Origin: Serratia sarumanii
GTDB lineage: Bacteria > Pseudomonadota > Gammaproteobacteria > Enterobacterales > Enterobacteriaceae
Assembly (NCBI RefSeq): GCF_029962605.1
Contig: NZ_CP124750.1
Location: 3,782,001-3,846,000, forward strand
Length of the DNA: 64,000 nucleotides
Reading direction: 5' to 3'
The position numbers were made by a program, and so were the translations under genes. How positions within the stretch are numbered: position 1 is the first letter of the stretch; each line of letters starts with the position of its first letter. Under the pieces are notes generated by a model. It made no database searches, had not been told where the DNA came from, and worked only from the letters and a program-made list of their open reading frames with translations. Of the stretch, positions 20,120 to 29,758 are shown piece after piece.

Positions 20120-20614
20120 TTATGCGCGCAGATTAACGTTGATAGTTTCTTGCGGACGACCGTTGGCCGTGCGGCGCGTATCGTTGTTTTGACGATCCGC
20201 CACCACCAGCACTTCCTGGTTGTTGACCAGTTCTGCCAGCGTAATGTTGTTCAGGAACCCGCTGATGCGCTCGCTCAGATCGCGCCACAGGGCGTGGGTC
20301 AAGCAGCGATCGCCGCCCTGACAGCCTTCTTTGCCCTGGCACCGGGTTGCATCTACCGATTCATCGACGGCAGTGATGACAGCGCCAACGGCGATCTCAC
20401 CCGCGTCTTTACCCAGCAGATAACCACCGCCCGGGCCGCGCACGCTGGCCACCAGGCCATTCTTGCGCAGACGGGAGAATAATTGTTCCAGATAAGAGAG
20501 CGAAATACCCTGGCGTTCGGAAATGTCCGCCAGTGGCACCGGCCCTTCCTGGGAATGCAGCGCTACGTCGAGCATAGCGGTTACGGCATAACGGCCTTTG
20601 GATGTCAGTCTCAT
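20120..20614 (-). CDS. iscR: Fe-S cluster-responsive regulator IscR
   Basis: Rrf2-family regulator of 164 aa. The N-terminal winged helix ([19 protein letters not shown]) is followed by the three cluster ligands Cys in [19 protein letters not shown] (about residues 92-104). Holo-IscR represses its own operon through type-1 sites, and two such sites are visible just upstream (20659-20708). First gene of the isc operon, same length class as E. coli IscR (162 aa). Confidence 0.98.
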   Translation of the reverse strand: MRLTSKGRYAVTAMLDVALHSQEGPVPLADISERQGISLSYLEQLFSRLRKNGLVASVRGPGGGYLLGKDAGEIAVGAVITAVDESVDATRCQGKEGCQGGDRCLTHALWRDLSERISGFLNNITLAELVNNQEVLVVADRQNNDTRRTANGRPQETINVNLRA

Positions 20615-20658
20615 AGCTCAATGGTTACCTGTTGGTCAAATATGGCCGAAAGTCTGAC

Positions 20659-20708
20659 ATTCCTGAGTAAAACAGTCAACTATTTAACCTAGTAATTGAC
20701 TCAAGTAT
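20659..20708 (-). promoter_or_regulatory. Two IscR type-1 operators in the isc promoter
   Basis: On the minus strand ATAGTTGACTG followed by TTTTACTCAGGAAT (20659-20683) fits the type-1 pattern ATASYYGACT...AGTCRRSTAT with few mismatches and contains the likely -35 TTGACT. A second, weaker copy, ATACTTGAGTCAATTACTAGG, abuts it (20684-20708). The layout matches the E. coli iscR promoter. Confidence 0.75.
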
Positions 20709-20807
20709 TAGCACGTTTTGAACTTAGCAAGAACAAAGGTATATAAAATACATGTTATAACCTTTGGATAACTAATACTATTGTCACCCGCCGCTATGCC
20801 ACATCAA

Positions 20808-21542
20808 TTAATTACCTTGATGTTTATCCTGTTTCTCGATCGACGTCAGCATGCCGCGCAGGATATTCAGCTCCTGCCCTTCCGGGCGCGCGCGGGTGAA
20901 CAGCCGACGCAGGCGGCTCATCACCTGGCCCGGATGGGACGGGCGAATAAAGCCGGTGCGCTGCAGCGTCTGCTCCAGGTGCTGATAGAAACGCTCGAGG
21001 TCATCCACCAGCGGGTACGGCGTCTCTTCCAGCTGCGGCGCGCCCGCCTGTTGGCGATCGAGGTAAGCCACGCGCACTTCATACGCCAGGATCTGCACCG
21101 CCATCGCCAGGTTCAGCGAGCTGTAGTCCGGGTTGGCCGGAATGGCGACGTGGTAGTGGCACTTCTGCAATTCATCGTTGGTCAGCCCGACGCGTTCGCG
21201 GCCGAACACCAGCGCCACCGGCGCGTGTTCGCCCTCGTGCACCGCGCGCACGCCGCATTCACGCGGCTCCAGCATCGGCCACGGCAAGGTGCGAGAACGG
21301 GCGCTGGTGCCCACCACCAGGCTACAGCCGGCGATGGCGTCATCGAGGGTGTCGACGATAGTGGCGTTGCCGATCACGTCACTGGCGCCGGCGGCCAGGG
21401 CGATGGCCTGAGAATCGGGTTTGATCAGCGGATTAACCAGATAAAGGTTGGTTAAACCCATGGTTTTCATGGCTCTGGCGGTCGAGCCCATGTTGCCGGT
21501 ATGTGAAGTCTCTACCAGAACAATGCGGATATTGTGCAGCAT
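20808..21542 (-). CDS. trmJ: tRNA (cytidine/uridine-2'-O-)-methyltransferase TrmJ
   Basis: SPOUT-class enzyme that 2'-O-methylates residue 32 of several tRNAs. The conserved [22 protein letters not shown] start, [14 protein letters not shown], and the SAM-binding knot region [14 protein letters not shown] (about residues 110-123) are visible. I place the start at MLHNIRIV (244 aa), as in E. coli (246 aa); the frame is open 11 codons further upstream, which looks spurious. It lies upstream of and codirectional with isc, and divergent from suhB. Confidence 0.95.
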   Translation of the reverse strand: MLHNIRIVLVETSHTGNMGSTARAMKTMGLTNLYLVNPLIKPDSQAIALAAGASDVIGNATIVDTLDDAIAGCSLVVGTSARSRTLPWPMLEPRECGVRAVHEGEHAPVALVFGRERVGLTNDELQKCHYHVAIPANPDYSSLNLAMAVQILAYEVRVAYLDRQQAGAPQLEETPYPLVDDLERFYQHLEQTLQRTGFIRPSHPGQVMSRLRRLFTRARPEGQELNILRGMLTSIEKQDKHQGN

Positions 21543-21661
21543 ACAAACTCTGAGCGTGGCGGAAAATCGCAGCATCTTAACACAGCCGTAGGCAATTTGC
21601 CGAACAGCTGCTATACTTCGCGCCGTTTCCTGTTCTTTAACATCCTAGTTGGAAGATACCC

Positions 21662-22465
21662 ATGCATCCGATGCTGACTATCGCCGTGCGCGCTGCGCGC
21701 AAGGCCGGTAACCTGATTGCCAAAAACTACGAAACCCCGGACGCTGTAGAAGCGAGCCAGAAAGGGACCAATGACTTCGTCACCAACGTCGATCGCGATG
21801 CAGAGCATCTGATCATCGACGTCATCCGCAAGTCTTATCCGCAACACAGTATCGTGAGCGAAGAACGCGGTGAGCTGATCGGCGAAGATCGCGATGTGCA
21901 ATGGGTGATCGATCCACTGGATGGCACTGCAAACTTCATCAAACGTTTCCCTCATTTCTCCGTTTCCATCGCCGTACGCATCAAAGGCCGTACTGAAGTG
22001 GCCGTGGTTTACGATCCGATGCGCAACGAACTGTTCACCGCCACTCGCGGCCAGGGCGCACAGCTCAACGGCTACCGCCTGCGCGGCACCAACGCCAAAG
22101 ATCTGGATGGCACCATCCTGGCGACCGGCTTCCCGTTCAAGGTCAAACAGCACGCAACGCCTTACATCAACATCGTCGGCAAGCTGTTCACCCAGTGCGC
22201 AGACTTCCGCCGCACCGGTTCCGCGGCGCTGGATCTGGCCTATGTGGCCGCCGGCCGCGTAGACGGTTTCTTCGAAATCGGCCTGAAGCCGTGGGACTTC
22301 GCCGCGGGCGAACTGCTGGTGCGTGAAGCCGGCGGCCTGGTGACCGACTTCGTCGGCGGCCACAACCACTTCAGCTCCGGCAACGTGGTGGCAGGCAACC
22401 CGCGCGTAGTGAAAGCCATGCTGGCCACCATGCGTGAAGAACTGAGCGAAGCGCTGAAGCGTTAA
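21662..22465 (+). CDS. suhB: Inositol-1-monophosphatase SuhB
   Basis: Mg-dependent inositol monophosphatase that also takes part in rRNA transcription antitermination complexes (Nus factor role in E. coli). The metal-binding motifs are EERGE, the signature DPLDGTANF (about residues 84-92) and the C-terminal WDFAAGELLVREAGG (about 213). At 267 aa it equals E. coli SuhB. The start has GTTGGAAG upstream. It is divergent from trmJ and ends in a bidirectional terminator. Confidence 0.98.
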   Translation: MHPMLTIAVRAARKAGNLIAKNYETPDAVEASQKGTNDFVTNVDRDAEHLIIDVIRKSYPQHSIVSEERGELIGEDRDVQWVIDPLDGTANFIKRFPHFSVSIAVRIKGRTEVAVVYDPMRNELFTATRGQGAQLNGYRLRGTNAKDLDGTILATGFPFKVKQHATPYINIVGKLFTQCADFRRTGSAALDLAYVAAGRVDGFFEIGLKPWDFAAGELLVREAGGLVTDFVGGHNHFSSGNVVAGNPRVVKAMLATMREELSEALKR

Positions 22466-22482
22466 TCGCCAGAAGCGAATCG

Positions 22483-22513
22483 AAAAAAGCGCTGCCGATG
22501 CAGCGCTTTTTTT
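22483..22513. terminator. Bidirectional terminator between suhB and the NicO gene
   Basis: AAAAAAGCGCTGC-CGAT-GCAGCGCTTTTTTT: a perfect GC-rich stem flanked by A and T runs, serving both the plus-strand suhB and the convergent minus-strand transporter gene. Confidence 0.95.
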
Positions 22514-22520
22514 ATGCCCG

Positions 22521-23543
22521 TTAGCGGGAGAAGGGACGGATGCCGCCGCCGAATTCCGGCTGCGCGCTGACGTACAGCAACAGCCCGGCGGCCAGCAGGA
22601 TCAGGCCGCCGGCCAGCGCCAACGCCCCCCAGGCCACCGCGCTCCAGGCGGCGGGCGCGCGCGAACGGCTGAGGCGCACCGCCAGCCGGCGGCTGTAATG
22701 TACCAGCAGCGCCAGCATCGAGATGGTCAACGAGGTGCCGAACGCCATCGCCAGCGCGGAGATCACTCCCCAGCCGAACACGCCGATCACTTTGGAGAAC
22801 AGCAGCACCAAAATCGCCCCCGAACAGGGGCGCATGCCCATCGCCAGCACGATGGCGGCCTGAGTGCGCCAGTCGCTTCCCGCCTGCAGCTCGCTGTCGC
22901 TCGGCAGATGCCGGTGGCCGCAGCCGCAATTGGCGCTGTGCACATGATCCGCCGCCAGCGGCGTCAGGCTGTTGATGCGCAGCGCCGGCGCCGGGCGCAT
23001 CGCCTTGATCGCCGCAAACAGGCGTTTCAGCGCGCGCCAACTCAGCAGCACGCCAAGCAGCATCACCAGAATAAAGCTGCCCTTCTCCAGCCAGAAACTG
23101 CTTTGGTGCAGCTGGCGCGAAGAGAGCTGCAATACCACCAGCATCAGCGTGACCAGCGCGATCGCTACCCCACCCTGCACCAGCGAGGCGGCGAAGGTCA
23201 GCTTCAGGCTGCTTTTCAGCCGCGCCGGATGGGTAGCCAGGTAGGTGGCGATCACCACTTTGCCGTGGCCGGGGCCGAGCGCATGCAAGACGCCATAGCC
23301 AAGGCTGAACAGCATCAGCGCCAGCCCGGCCTGCTGCGGCGCGGCCTTCACCTGCTGCAACAGCCCCGCCATCTGCTGGTGCAGCGCTTTTTGCCACACC
23401 ACGCTCTGCATCAGCAACTGCGGCCAATAGTGCCACGCCAGCAGCGCGGCGGCCGCCAGCGCCAGCGTGAACGGCAGCAGCGGCCACAGGCCGAAGGCCC
23501 AGTGGCGCCGGCTCGTCGTCGGTTGCGAGAGATTTAACGACAT
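22521..23543 (-). CDS. NicO/RcnA-type nickel-cobalt transporter family protein
   Basis: A 340-aa inner-membrane protein with six or seven hydrophobic helices. The NicO-family motif HALGPGHGKVV is at about residues 87-97, and a second motif, GMRPCSGAILVLLF, lies near 235. A Cys/His-rich loop (HVHSANCGCGHRH, about 197-209) probably binds metal. NicO proteins export or import Ni, Co or related divalent metals; which metal and direction cannot be told. Its start overlaps the end of a DUF1007 gene by 10 bases, a pairing I know from other gamma-proteobacteria. It is distinct from E. coli RcnA, which has a longer His-rich loop. Confidence 0.8.
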   Translation of the reverse strand: MSLNLSQPTTSRRHWAFGLWPLLPFTLALAAAALLAWHYWPQLLMQSVVWQKALHQQMAGLLQQVKAAPQQAGLALMLFSLGYGVLHALGPGHGKVVIATYLATHPARLKSSLKLTFAASLVQGGVAIALVTLMLVVLQLSSRQLHQSSFWLEKGSFILVMLLGVLLSWRALKRLFAAIKAMRPAPALRINSLTPLAADHVHSANCGCGHRHLPSDSELQAGSDWRTQAAIVLAMGMRPCSGAILVLLFSKVIGVFGWGVISALAMAFGTSLTISMLALLVHYSRRLAVRLSRSRAPAAWSAVAWGALALAGGLILLAAGLLLYVSAQPEFGGGIRPFSR

Positions 23544-24169
23544 TGCAGCGTCACCCGCTGGGCGAACTGCTGCCCCAGCGCCAGGTCTTCACCGGGCGAG
23601 TCGTTCTTGTCGAGCGACAGCGCATAGGCCTGCAGCGACGCATTCGGCTTCGGCGTCATCAGCTTGTAGCTGCACAGCTGCGCCATCTCCGGCGGCAGAT
23701 GCAGCGCATTTTGGTCTTTATAGGTCATATCCACGAAATAAGTCGGATCGTAAGTAGAAAGTTCGAACGGCTTGCCCGCCAGCGGCTGTGGCTCGGCCAA
23801 CGGCAGCACGAACTCCAGCACCGCCTGATTGCCCTGGCGCGACAGGTGATATTCGCTGGGCAAGTTCAGGTATTTCACCGGCTTGCCGTCGCGGTAAAGA
23901 TCGGTGAAATAGTGCTGCCCCAGCACGTTGGCCATCACTTCCGCCGCCAGCTTTTTCCACACTTCCGAATCGCTCTTGGCGTTTTTCGCATCGTAGAGCA
24001 GATCCGCCGAGGTGATTTCATCCATCACCCACACCATTTTCAGGCCGACCAGCCGCTGGTCTTTGGCGACGAAGGTGGTATTCATGTCGATAAAGCTGTG
24101 CGGATGAGCGAACGCACCGGCGCTGAACACGGCGCCGAAGGCAGCCAAAAGACGACGTAACTTCATCAT
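23534..24169 (-). CDS. DUF1007 family periplasmic protein
   Basis: A 211-aa exported protein with an N-terminal signal peptide (RRLLAAFGAVFSAGAFAHPHSF, cleavage probably after AFA). A His-X-His is the first thing in the mature protein, a usual hint of metal binding. The remainder is a soluble domain of the DUF1007 family. Overlap with the NicO gene suggests one transcript and a shared metal-handling role, perhaps as a periplasmic metal chaperone. No enzymatic motif is visible. Confidence 0.75.
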   Translation of the reverse strand: MMKLRRLLAAFGAVFSAGAFAHPHSFIDMNTTFVAKDQRLVGLKMVWVMDEITSADLLYDAKNAKSDSEVWKKLAAEVMANVLGQHYFTDLYRDGKPVKYLNLPSEYHLSRQGNQAVLEFVLPLAEPQPLAGKPFELSTYDPTYFVDMTYKDQNALHLPPEMAQLCSYKLMTPKPNASLQAYALSLDKNDSPGEDLALGQQFAQRVTLQCR

Positions 24170-24351
24170 TATCCTGTCTTACCTGCATTTGTTATAACGT
24201 AACACAAATAGATGCCTAACGGCCCGCCTCTCCCGGCGATATTTGTGACGAAAGTTGTAAGCCGAAGTAAAAGCCGCGCGGTAATCCTGCCGTCACAAAG
24301 CCTTTTGCTATGCTTAGGCATAATCGCAACCTTTTATGCCGGAAGGTGATA

Positions 24352-25617
24352 ATGAGCCTGGACACCTCTCCCGTGCCCGAGCTCTCCGGACAACAACGGC
24401 GCTGCCATCTGCTGCTGATGCTGTACACGCCGGAGCCCGAGTTACAGCTGGAGACCCTAAGCCGAATCAACGGCGTCGCCCCCCCGATAACCCGGCAAGA
24501 TATAGCCGAGGTGGCCAGTGAAATCCAGCGTTTCCATCACCTGGAGATCGCCGTCGATCCCGATCGTGGCTACCAACTGCGGGGCAGCGCGCTCGACCAA
24601 CGCCTGTGCCTGATCCACTGGCTGCGGCGGGCTCTGCGCTGCAGCCCGCGGTTTGTCGAAGGCGATTTCGCCCCGCGCCTGCGGCAAGCGCTGGCGACCG
24701 ATGCCGCCCCGGCGTCTGCGCTGACAGAGGCGATCGACGCCTGCGAGCCGCTGCTCAGCCGCCACTTCGATGCGCGCGACCGCCAATTCCTGCAGCATTA
24801 CCTGCTCTACTGCGCCTGGCAAAATCGCCTGCAGCAGCATCCGCGTTTCGACGCGGTTCAACGCGACTGGCTGCGGAAAAAGCCGGAACAGCAAGCCGCC
24901 GCCTGGCTGCATCAGGCCTGCAACCGGCTGTTTAACCAGCCGCCGCAGGCAGACGAGCGCGATTTTTTGGCGCTCACCTTCACCATGTTGAAAAATCACA
25001 GCTACCACAGCAACGACTCAGCGCAAGAGCGGAGATTGATGGCGGCGATCGACAGCATGGTCGAGCGCTTCCAGCAACTTTCCGGCATGACCTTCAGCAG
25101 CAAGGCGGAGCTGGTCAGCCAGCTGTTCGCCCATCTGGCGCCGGCGCTGGAGCGCTGCCGTTTCGCCATCGGCATCGACAATATGCTGCTGGAAGAAGTG
25201 GTGCGCAAATACCCGCGGCTGATGCGCACCACGCAGGAAGCGTTGAAACCGCTGGAGCAGGAGTACGGCGTGCATTTTTCCAACGAGGAGGCGGGTCTGG
25301 TGGCCATCAGCTTCGGCGCCTGGCTGATGCAGGACAACGCGCTGCAGGAAAAGCAGGTGCTGCTGCTGACGCTGGACAACCCGCAGTTGGAAGAGGAAGT
25401 GGAATATCAGATCCGCGAGCTCACGCTGTTGCCGCTGAACATCAAGTACCTGCCGCTGAGCGACTATCTGCGCGGCGGAGCGCCGCAGGGCATCACGCTG
25501 GTGATCACCCCTTATGCGGCGGTGCACAGCGATCCGCACCCGCCGCTGGTCTATACCGAACTGCCGCTGGAAACCCGGCAGCGCCAGGCGATCCGCGCGC
25601 TGCTGGAGGCCCCTTAA
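24352..25617 (+). CDS. csiE: CsiE, PRD-containing stationary-phase inducible protein
   Basis: A 421-aa protein related to E. coli CsiE (426 aa), shown by SGQQRRCHLLLMLY near the start, CLIHWLRRALR, and the strongly conserved RFAIGIDNMLLEEVVRKYPRLMRTT and EEAGLVAISFGAWLMQ blocks. These belong to a PTS regulation domain (PRD). In E. coli csiE is induced in stationary phase under RpoS and cAMP-CRP; its function is unknown. I start at the ATG at 24352, which has GGAAGGTGA about 7 bases upstream, rather than the ATG at 24310. It is convergent with hcaT, which ends one base later. Confidence 0.88.
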   Translation: MSLDTSPVPELSGQQRRCHLLLMLYTPEPELQLETLSRINGVAPPITRQDIAEVASEIQRFHHLEIAVDPDRGYQLRGSALDQRLCLIHWLRRALRCSPRFVEGDFAPRLRQALATDAAPASALTEAIDACEPLLSRHFDARDRQFLQHYLLYCAWQNRLQQHPRFDAVQRDWLRKKPEQQAAAWLHQACNRLFNQPPQADERDFLALTFTMLKNHSYHSNDSAQERRLMAAIDSMVERFQQLSGMTFSSKAELVSQLFAHLAPALERCRFAIGIDNMLLEEVVRKYPRLMRTTQEALKPLEQEYGVHFSNEEAGLVAISFGAWLMQDNALQEKQVLLLTLDNPQLEEEVEYQIRELTLLPLNIKYLPLSDYLRGGAPQGITLVITPYAAVHSDPHPPLVYTELPLETRQRQAIRALLEAP

Positions 25618-26763
25618 TCAGCGGCTGACGCTGACCGCCGGCGGCCGGATGAACAAGGCCGGCACCGCGACCGCCGCCATCACCCAGAATACCCCGCCCT
25701 GCCAATGTTCGAACAGGAACCCGGCAATGACCGTCATGACGGCGATGCCGCCGCCCATCGCCAGCGCCGAATACACCGCCTGCAGTTGGATCACCTCTTG
25801 CCCCTGACGCGCAGCGATAAAGCGCATCGCCGCCAAATGGCAGACGGTGAAAGTGCCGCAGTGCAGGATCTGGATCAGCAGCAGCCAGCCCAGCTCGGTG
25901 CTGTAGGCCATCAGGCTCCAGCGCAACACGCCGCAGCAGGCGGAGAGCAACAGCAGGTTGCGCGCATTCCAGCGGCGGAACAGCACGTTGCTGCTGGCGA
26001 AAATAATCACCTCCGCCACCACGCCCAGCGACCACAGATAGCCGATGGTCGAGGCCGAATAGCCCGCCTCCTGCCAGTAAATGGAGCCGAAGCTGTAGTA
26101 GCCGGCGTGCGCCCCTTGCAGCAGCGTGACGCACAGCAGGAAGCGCCAGACCGGCCCTTCTTTCAGCAGCGCCCACAGCGAACGTTCGGTTCCGCTGTGC
26201 GTGCGCGCTTCGCCCTGCGGCATGACGCTCGGCTTCAACAGCATGCCCAGCAGCATCGCCAGCACGCTGAAGATCAGGCTGTAGAGAATGGCGTTATGGC
26301 CCCACACCGCCACCAGTTGCCCGGTCAGCGCCGAGCCGATGACGAACGCCAGCGAGCCCCACAGCCGCACCCGGCCGTAGTCCATACGGATCTGCTTTTG
26401 CCAGGTGGCGGCCAACGCGTCGGTCAGCGGCACCAGCGGCGAGAAGAACAGGTTGAAACCCGCTATCACCAGCATCAGCCAACCCCAGCCGTTGCCGAAA
26501 CAGAAACCGACCGCAAAGGCCAGGGTCAGCAGCGCCAGCAGGCGCAGGGCAGAGACTAAATGAGAGGGATCTTTAACGCGGGGCGCAATCAGTAAGCTGC
26601 CGAGGAAGCGAGCCACCAAGCCGGCGCCGAGCAGCATGCCGATAGTTTCGGGCGCGATGCCCTCGCCTTTCAGCCACACGCCCCAGAACGGTAAGAAGAT
26701 GCCATAGGAAAAGAAGTAGGTGAAATAACTGAGCGCGAGCCAACGCGTGGATTGCAGAACCAT
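25618..26763 (-). CDS. hcaT: HcaT-type MFS transporter (3-phenylpropionate permease)
   Basis: A 381-aa MFS protein with about 12 hydrophobic helices. It is nearly colinear with E. coli HcaT, with identical blocks such as TRWLALSYFTYFFSYGIFLP, LLGAGLVARFLGSLLIAPR, GYLWSLGVVAEVIIFASSN and LQILHCGTFTVCHLAAMR (short parts quoted). In E. coli it is assigned to phenylpropionate uptake and sits before hcaR-hcaEFCBD. Here no hca dioxygenase gene follows, and the next gene is glyA, so the real substrate may differ. Its stop codon abuts the stop of csiE. Confidence 0.88.
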   Translation of the reverse strand: MVLQSTRWLALSYFTYFFSYGIFLPFWGVWLKGEGIAPETIGMLLGAGLVARFLGSLLIAPRVKDPSHLVSALRLLALLTLAFAVGFCFGNGWGWLMLVIAGFNLFFSPLVPLTDALAATWQKQIRMDYGRVRLWGSLAFVIGSALTGQLVAVWGHNAILYSLIFSVLAMLLGMLLKPSVMPQGEARTHSGTERSLWALLKEGPVWRFLLCVTLLQGAHAGYYSFGSIYWQEAGYSASTIGYLWSLGVVAEVIIFASSNVLFRRWNARNLLLLSACCGVLRWSLMAYSTELGWLLLIQILHCGTFTVCHLAAMRFIAARQGQEVIQLQAVYSALAMGGGIAVMTVIAGFLFEHWQGGVFWVMAAVAVPALFIRPPAVSVSR

Positions 26764-26877
26764 GATCCCTCCGGAGTGAGGGCAATACTTTGACAGAGCT
26801 CACACCGCCCCGCAATCTTCATTCCACTTCAATGCGTTAGAGTGCCAGACAGCTCACAGTTTGCCGCGAGTGGCCAC

Positions 26878-26903
26878 AAAAAAACCCGCCGCAGCGGGTT
26901 TTG
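26878..26903 (-). terminator. Rho-independent terminator of glyA
   Basis: On the minus strand AAAACCCGC-TGC-GGCGGGTTTTTTT: a GC-rich stem followed by seven T residues, 17 bases after the glyA stop codon. Confidence 0.93.
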
Positions 26904-26919
26904 TCGGGCGAAAGCGGGA

Positions 26920-28173
26920 TTACGCGTAAACCGGCAGGCGGGCGCAGATATCCAGCACTTTCTTCTTGGTGCGTTCGATGGTGGCTTCATCGTTGATGTT
27001 GTCCAGCACATCACAGATCCAACCGGCCAGTTCGCGCACGTCGGCTTCTTTGAAGCCGCGACGGGTGACGGCCGGGGTGCCGATACGCACGCCGGAGGTG
27101 ACGAACGGGCTTTTCGGATCGTTCGGCACGCTGTTTTTGTTGACGGTGATGTTGGCGCGGCCCAGGGCGGCGTCCGCTTCTTTACCGGTCAGGTTTTTGT
27201 CGACCAGATCCAGCAGGAACAGGTGGTTATGGGTGCCGCCGGAGACCACTTTGTAGCCGCGCTGCAGGAACACTTCCACCATCGCCTTGGCGTTGACCGC
27301 CACTTGCTGCTGGTAAACCTTGAACTCAGGCTCCATCGCTTCTTTCAGCGCCACCGCCTTGCCGGCGATCACGTGCATCAGCGGGCCACCCTGGCCGCCA
27401 GGGAACACGGCGGAGTTCAGCTTCTTGTACAGCTCTTCGTCGCCGCCCTTCGCCAGGATCAGGCCGCCGCGCGGGCCCGCCAGGGTTTTGTGGGTGGTGG
27501 TGGTGACGATGTGCGCGTGCGGTACCGGGTTCGGGTAGACGCCGGCGGCGATCAGGCCCGCCACGTGCGCCATGTCGACGAACAGGTAAGCGCCGATGCT
27601 GTCAGCGATTTCGCGCATTTTGGCCCAGTCAACCACGCCGGAGTATGCGGAGAAGCCGCCGATGATCATTTTCGGCTTGTGGGTTTGCGCCTGCTTGGCC
27701 AGATCGTCATAGTCGATTTGGCCTTTGTCGTCGATGCCGTAAGGCACCACGTTATACAGTTTGCCGGACAGGTTGACCGGGGAACCGTGGGTCAGGTGGC
27801 CGCCGTGCGCCAGGTTCATGCCCAGAATGGTGTCGCCCGGCTGCAGCAGCGCGGTGTACACGGCGAAGTTAGCCTGGGAGCCGGAGTGCGGCTGCACGTT
27901 GGCGTAATCGGCGCCGAACAATTCTTTGGCGCGATCGATAGCCAGCTGCTCAACGATATCCACGTATTCGCAGCCGCCGTAGTAACGCTTGCCCGGATAG
28001 CCTTCAGCGTATTTGTTGGTCAGCTGGGAACCCTGAGCCTGCATCACGCGCGGGCTGGTGTAGTTCTCAGACGCGATCAGCTCGATGTGCTCTTCCTGAC
28101 GCACCACTTCCTGCTCCATGGCACGCCACAGTTCCGCATCGTAATCGGCAATGTTCATTTCACGCTTTAACAT
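26920..28173 (-). CDS. glyA: Serine hydroxymethyltransferase
   Basis: PLP enzyme that interconverts serine and glycine and produces methylene-THF, the main one-carbon source. The PLP lysine is in [15 protein letters not shown] (about residue 229). The conserved [11 protein letters not shown] and NEYSPP-like HGGHLTHG segments are present. At 417 aa it equals E. coli GlyA. It is divergent from hmp, and a PurR-type box lies in the shared upstream region. Confidence 0.98.
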   Translation of the reverse strand: MLKREMNIADYDAELWRAMEQEVVRQEEHIELIASENYTSPRVMQAQGSQLTNKYAEGYPGKRYYGGCEYVDIVEQLAIDRAKELFGADYANVQPHSGSQANFAVYTALLQPGDTILGMNLAHGGHLTHGSPVNLSGKLYNVVPYGIDDKGQIDYDDLAKQAQTHKPKMIIGGFSAYSGVVDWAKMREIADSIGAYLFVDMAHVAGLIAAGVYPNPVPHAHIVTTTTHKTLAGPRGGLILAKGGDEELYKKLNSAVFPGGQGGPLMHVIAGKAVALKEAMEPEFKVYQQQVAVNAKAMVEVFLQRGYKVVSGGTHNHLFLLDLVDKNLTGKEADAALGRANITVNKNSVPNDPKSPFVTSGVRIGTPAVTRRGFKEADVRELAGWICDVLDNINDEATIERTKKKVLDICARLPVYA

Positions 28174-28293
28174 CCGGCATCTCCTGACTTAAATCAGCTA
28201 ACTAAAAAATCACCAAATAACTACCCGTTTGGGTTCTGGGCCACAGTGTAAACCGTTTCGCCCCACCGAAGATAGGTCTTGACAGAGGTTTTT

Positions 28294-28309
28294 ACGCAAA
28301 CGATTGGCA
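28294..28309 (-). promoter_or_regulatory. PurR-like box upstream of glyA
   Basis: ACGCAAACGATTGGCA matches the PurR consensus ACGCAAACGTTTGCGT in its left nine bases and TTG of the right half. In E. coli PurR represses glyA from the equivalent region. Confidence 0.6.
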
Positions 28310-28468
28310 TGAGGTGGCGCAAGGCTTTGATCCGCTAAACGCCGCCGTTTATCAACGGACATTTCCTCATGCGAACGATGCGCTTTTTTCATGTTCTGTG
28401 AGCGCGATCGACGCCCGAAGAACACCGCAACGAAAACAAGGGTATTTACAAGCGACGCGGAACCCAAT

Positions 28469-28491
28469 AAGATGCATTTAAAATACATCAT
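28469..28491 (+). promoter_or_regulatory. NsrR operator in the hmp promoter
   Basis: An 11-1-11 inverted repeat: left half AAGATGCATTT, centre A, right half AAATACATCAT. This is close to the consensus of NsrR, the nitric-oxide-sensing [Fe-S] repressor of hmp, and it sits about 40 bases before the hmp start. Confidence 0.85.
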
Positions 28492-28530
28492 TACAATTAT
28501 CGTCAAGATCCCAACCCAAGGAGCGCTTCC

Positions 28531-29721
28531 ATGCTGGATAGCCAAACCATCGCCACCGTGAAATCCACCATTCCCCTGCTGGCTGCGACCGGGCCGAAGC
28601 TGACCGCCCACTTTTACGATCGCATGTTCGCGCACAACCCGGAATTGAAAGACATTTTCAACATGAGCAACCAGCGCAACGGCGATCAGCGTCAGGCGCT
28701 GTTCGACGCCATCTGCGCCTATGCCGCCAACATCGAGAACCTGGCGGCGCTGCTGCCGGCGGTGGAGCGCATCGCGCAGAAGCACACCAGCTTCAATATC
28801 CAGCCGGAGCAGTACAACATCGTCGGCGGTCACCTGCTGGCGACCCTGGACGAAATGTTCAGCCCGGGTCAGGAAGTCCTGGACGCCTGGGGCAAGGCCT
28901 ACGGCGTGCTGGCCAACGTATTTATCCAGCGTGAAGAACAGATTTATCAGCAGAGTGAAACCGACAACGGCGGCTGGCGCGATCTGCGCGCGTTCCGCAT
29001 CCTGAAGAAACAGCCGCAGAGCGACGTGATCTGCAGTTTCGTGCTGGCGCCGGTGGACGGCGGCCGGGTGGCGGACTTCAAACCGGGGCAGTATCTGGCG
29101 GTCTACATCAAGCACGACAGCCTGGAACATCAGGAAATTCGCCAGTACTCGCTGACCACCTCGCCGAACGGCGAGTTCTACCGCATCGCGGTGAAGCGCG
29201 AAGATCAGGGGAAAGTGTCCAACTACCTGCACCAGCAGGCGCAGGAAGGCGACGTGATCTACATCGCCCCGCCGCACGGCGACTTCTTCCTCGACGTGGC
29301 GCCGACCACGCCGGTGGCGCTGATCTCCGCCGGCGTCGGCCAAACCCCGATGCTCGGCATGCTCAACACCCTGCACGACAGCCAGCATCAGGCGCAGGTC
29401 CACTGGCTGCACGCGGCGGAAAACGGCGGCGTGCACGCCTTTGCCGATGAAGTGGCGGATATTGCCGGGCGCATGCCGAATCTGAGCCGCCATGTGTGGT
29501 ACCGCGAGCCGGGCGCCGATGACGTGGAAGGCCGCGACTACCACAGCCGCGGATTGATGGATTTGAGCGCGCTGCAAGGCAGCCTGGCCGATCCGCAGAT
29601 GCACTATTACTTCTGCGGCCCGGTGGCCTTCATGCAGTTCGTGGGCAAACAGCTGCTGGAAATGGGCGTAGAGGCCGAACGCATCCACTACGAATGCTTC
29701 GGCCCGCATAAGGTGCTGTAA
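28531..29721 (+). CDS. hmp: Flavohaemoglobin Hmp (nitric oxide dioxygenase)
   Basis: Converts NO and O2 to nitrate, protecting against nitrosative stress. Domain order: an N-terminal globin (about residues 1-138, proximal His in AQKHTSFNI near 85), a FAD-binding ferredoxin-reductase domain ([21 protein letters not shown], about 206), and an NAD-binding domain ([15 protein letters not shown] near 268, [10 protein letters not shown] near 357). At 396 aa it equals E. coli Hmp. A strong AAGGAG ribosome-binding site precedes the ATG, and an NsrR-type operator controls the promoter. Confidence 0.98.
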   Translation: MLDSQTIATVKSTIPLLAATGPKLTAHFYDRMFAHNPELKDIFNMSNQRNGDQRQALFDAICAYAANIENLAALLPAVERIAQKHTSFNIQPEQYNIVGGHLLATLDEMFSPGQEVLDAWGKAYGVLANVFIQREEQIYQQSETDNGGWRDLRAFRILKKQPQSDVICSFVLAPVDGGRVADFKPGQYLAVYIKHDSLEHQEIRQYSLTTSPNGEFYRIAVKREDQGKVSNYLHQQAQEGDVIYIAPPHGDFFLDVAPTTPVALISAGVGQTPMLGMLNTLHDSQHQAQVHWLHAAENGGVHAFADEVADIAGRMPNLSRHVWYREPGADDVEGRDYHSRGLMDLSALQGSLADPQMHYYFCGPVAFMQFVGKQLLEMGVEAERIHYECFGPHKVL

Positions 29722-29728
29722 TGCTTGC

Positions 29729-29757
29729 GGAGCGCGGCCGTCAGACCGCGCTCCCTC
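29729..29757 (+). terminator. Probable terminator of hmp
   Basis: GGAGCGCGG and CCGCGCTCC pair around an 8-base loop, followed by CTCTTCATTT, a modest T tract. It lies between hmp and the convergent cytochrome gene. Confidence 0.65.
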
Positions 29758-29758
29758 T

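Larger units (their letters stand above)
28174..28530. promoter_or_regulatory. glyA-hmp divergent promoter region
   Basis: A 357-base gap with no gene. It holds a PurR-like box near 28294, an AT-rich stretch, an NsrR-like operator at 28469-28491 and the hmp ribosome-binding site (AAGGAG, about 28518). The long minus-strand frame crossing it from hmp is a shadow. Confidence 0.7.

Noticed and set aside
28210..29709. A 499-codon minus-strand frame crossing the glyA-hmp gap
   Set aside because: It runs antisense to hmp, which is certain, and crosses the promoter region; no family features.
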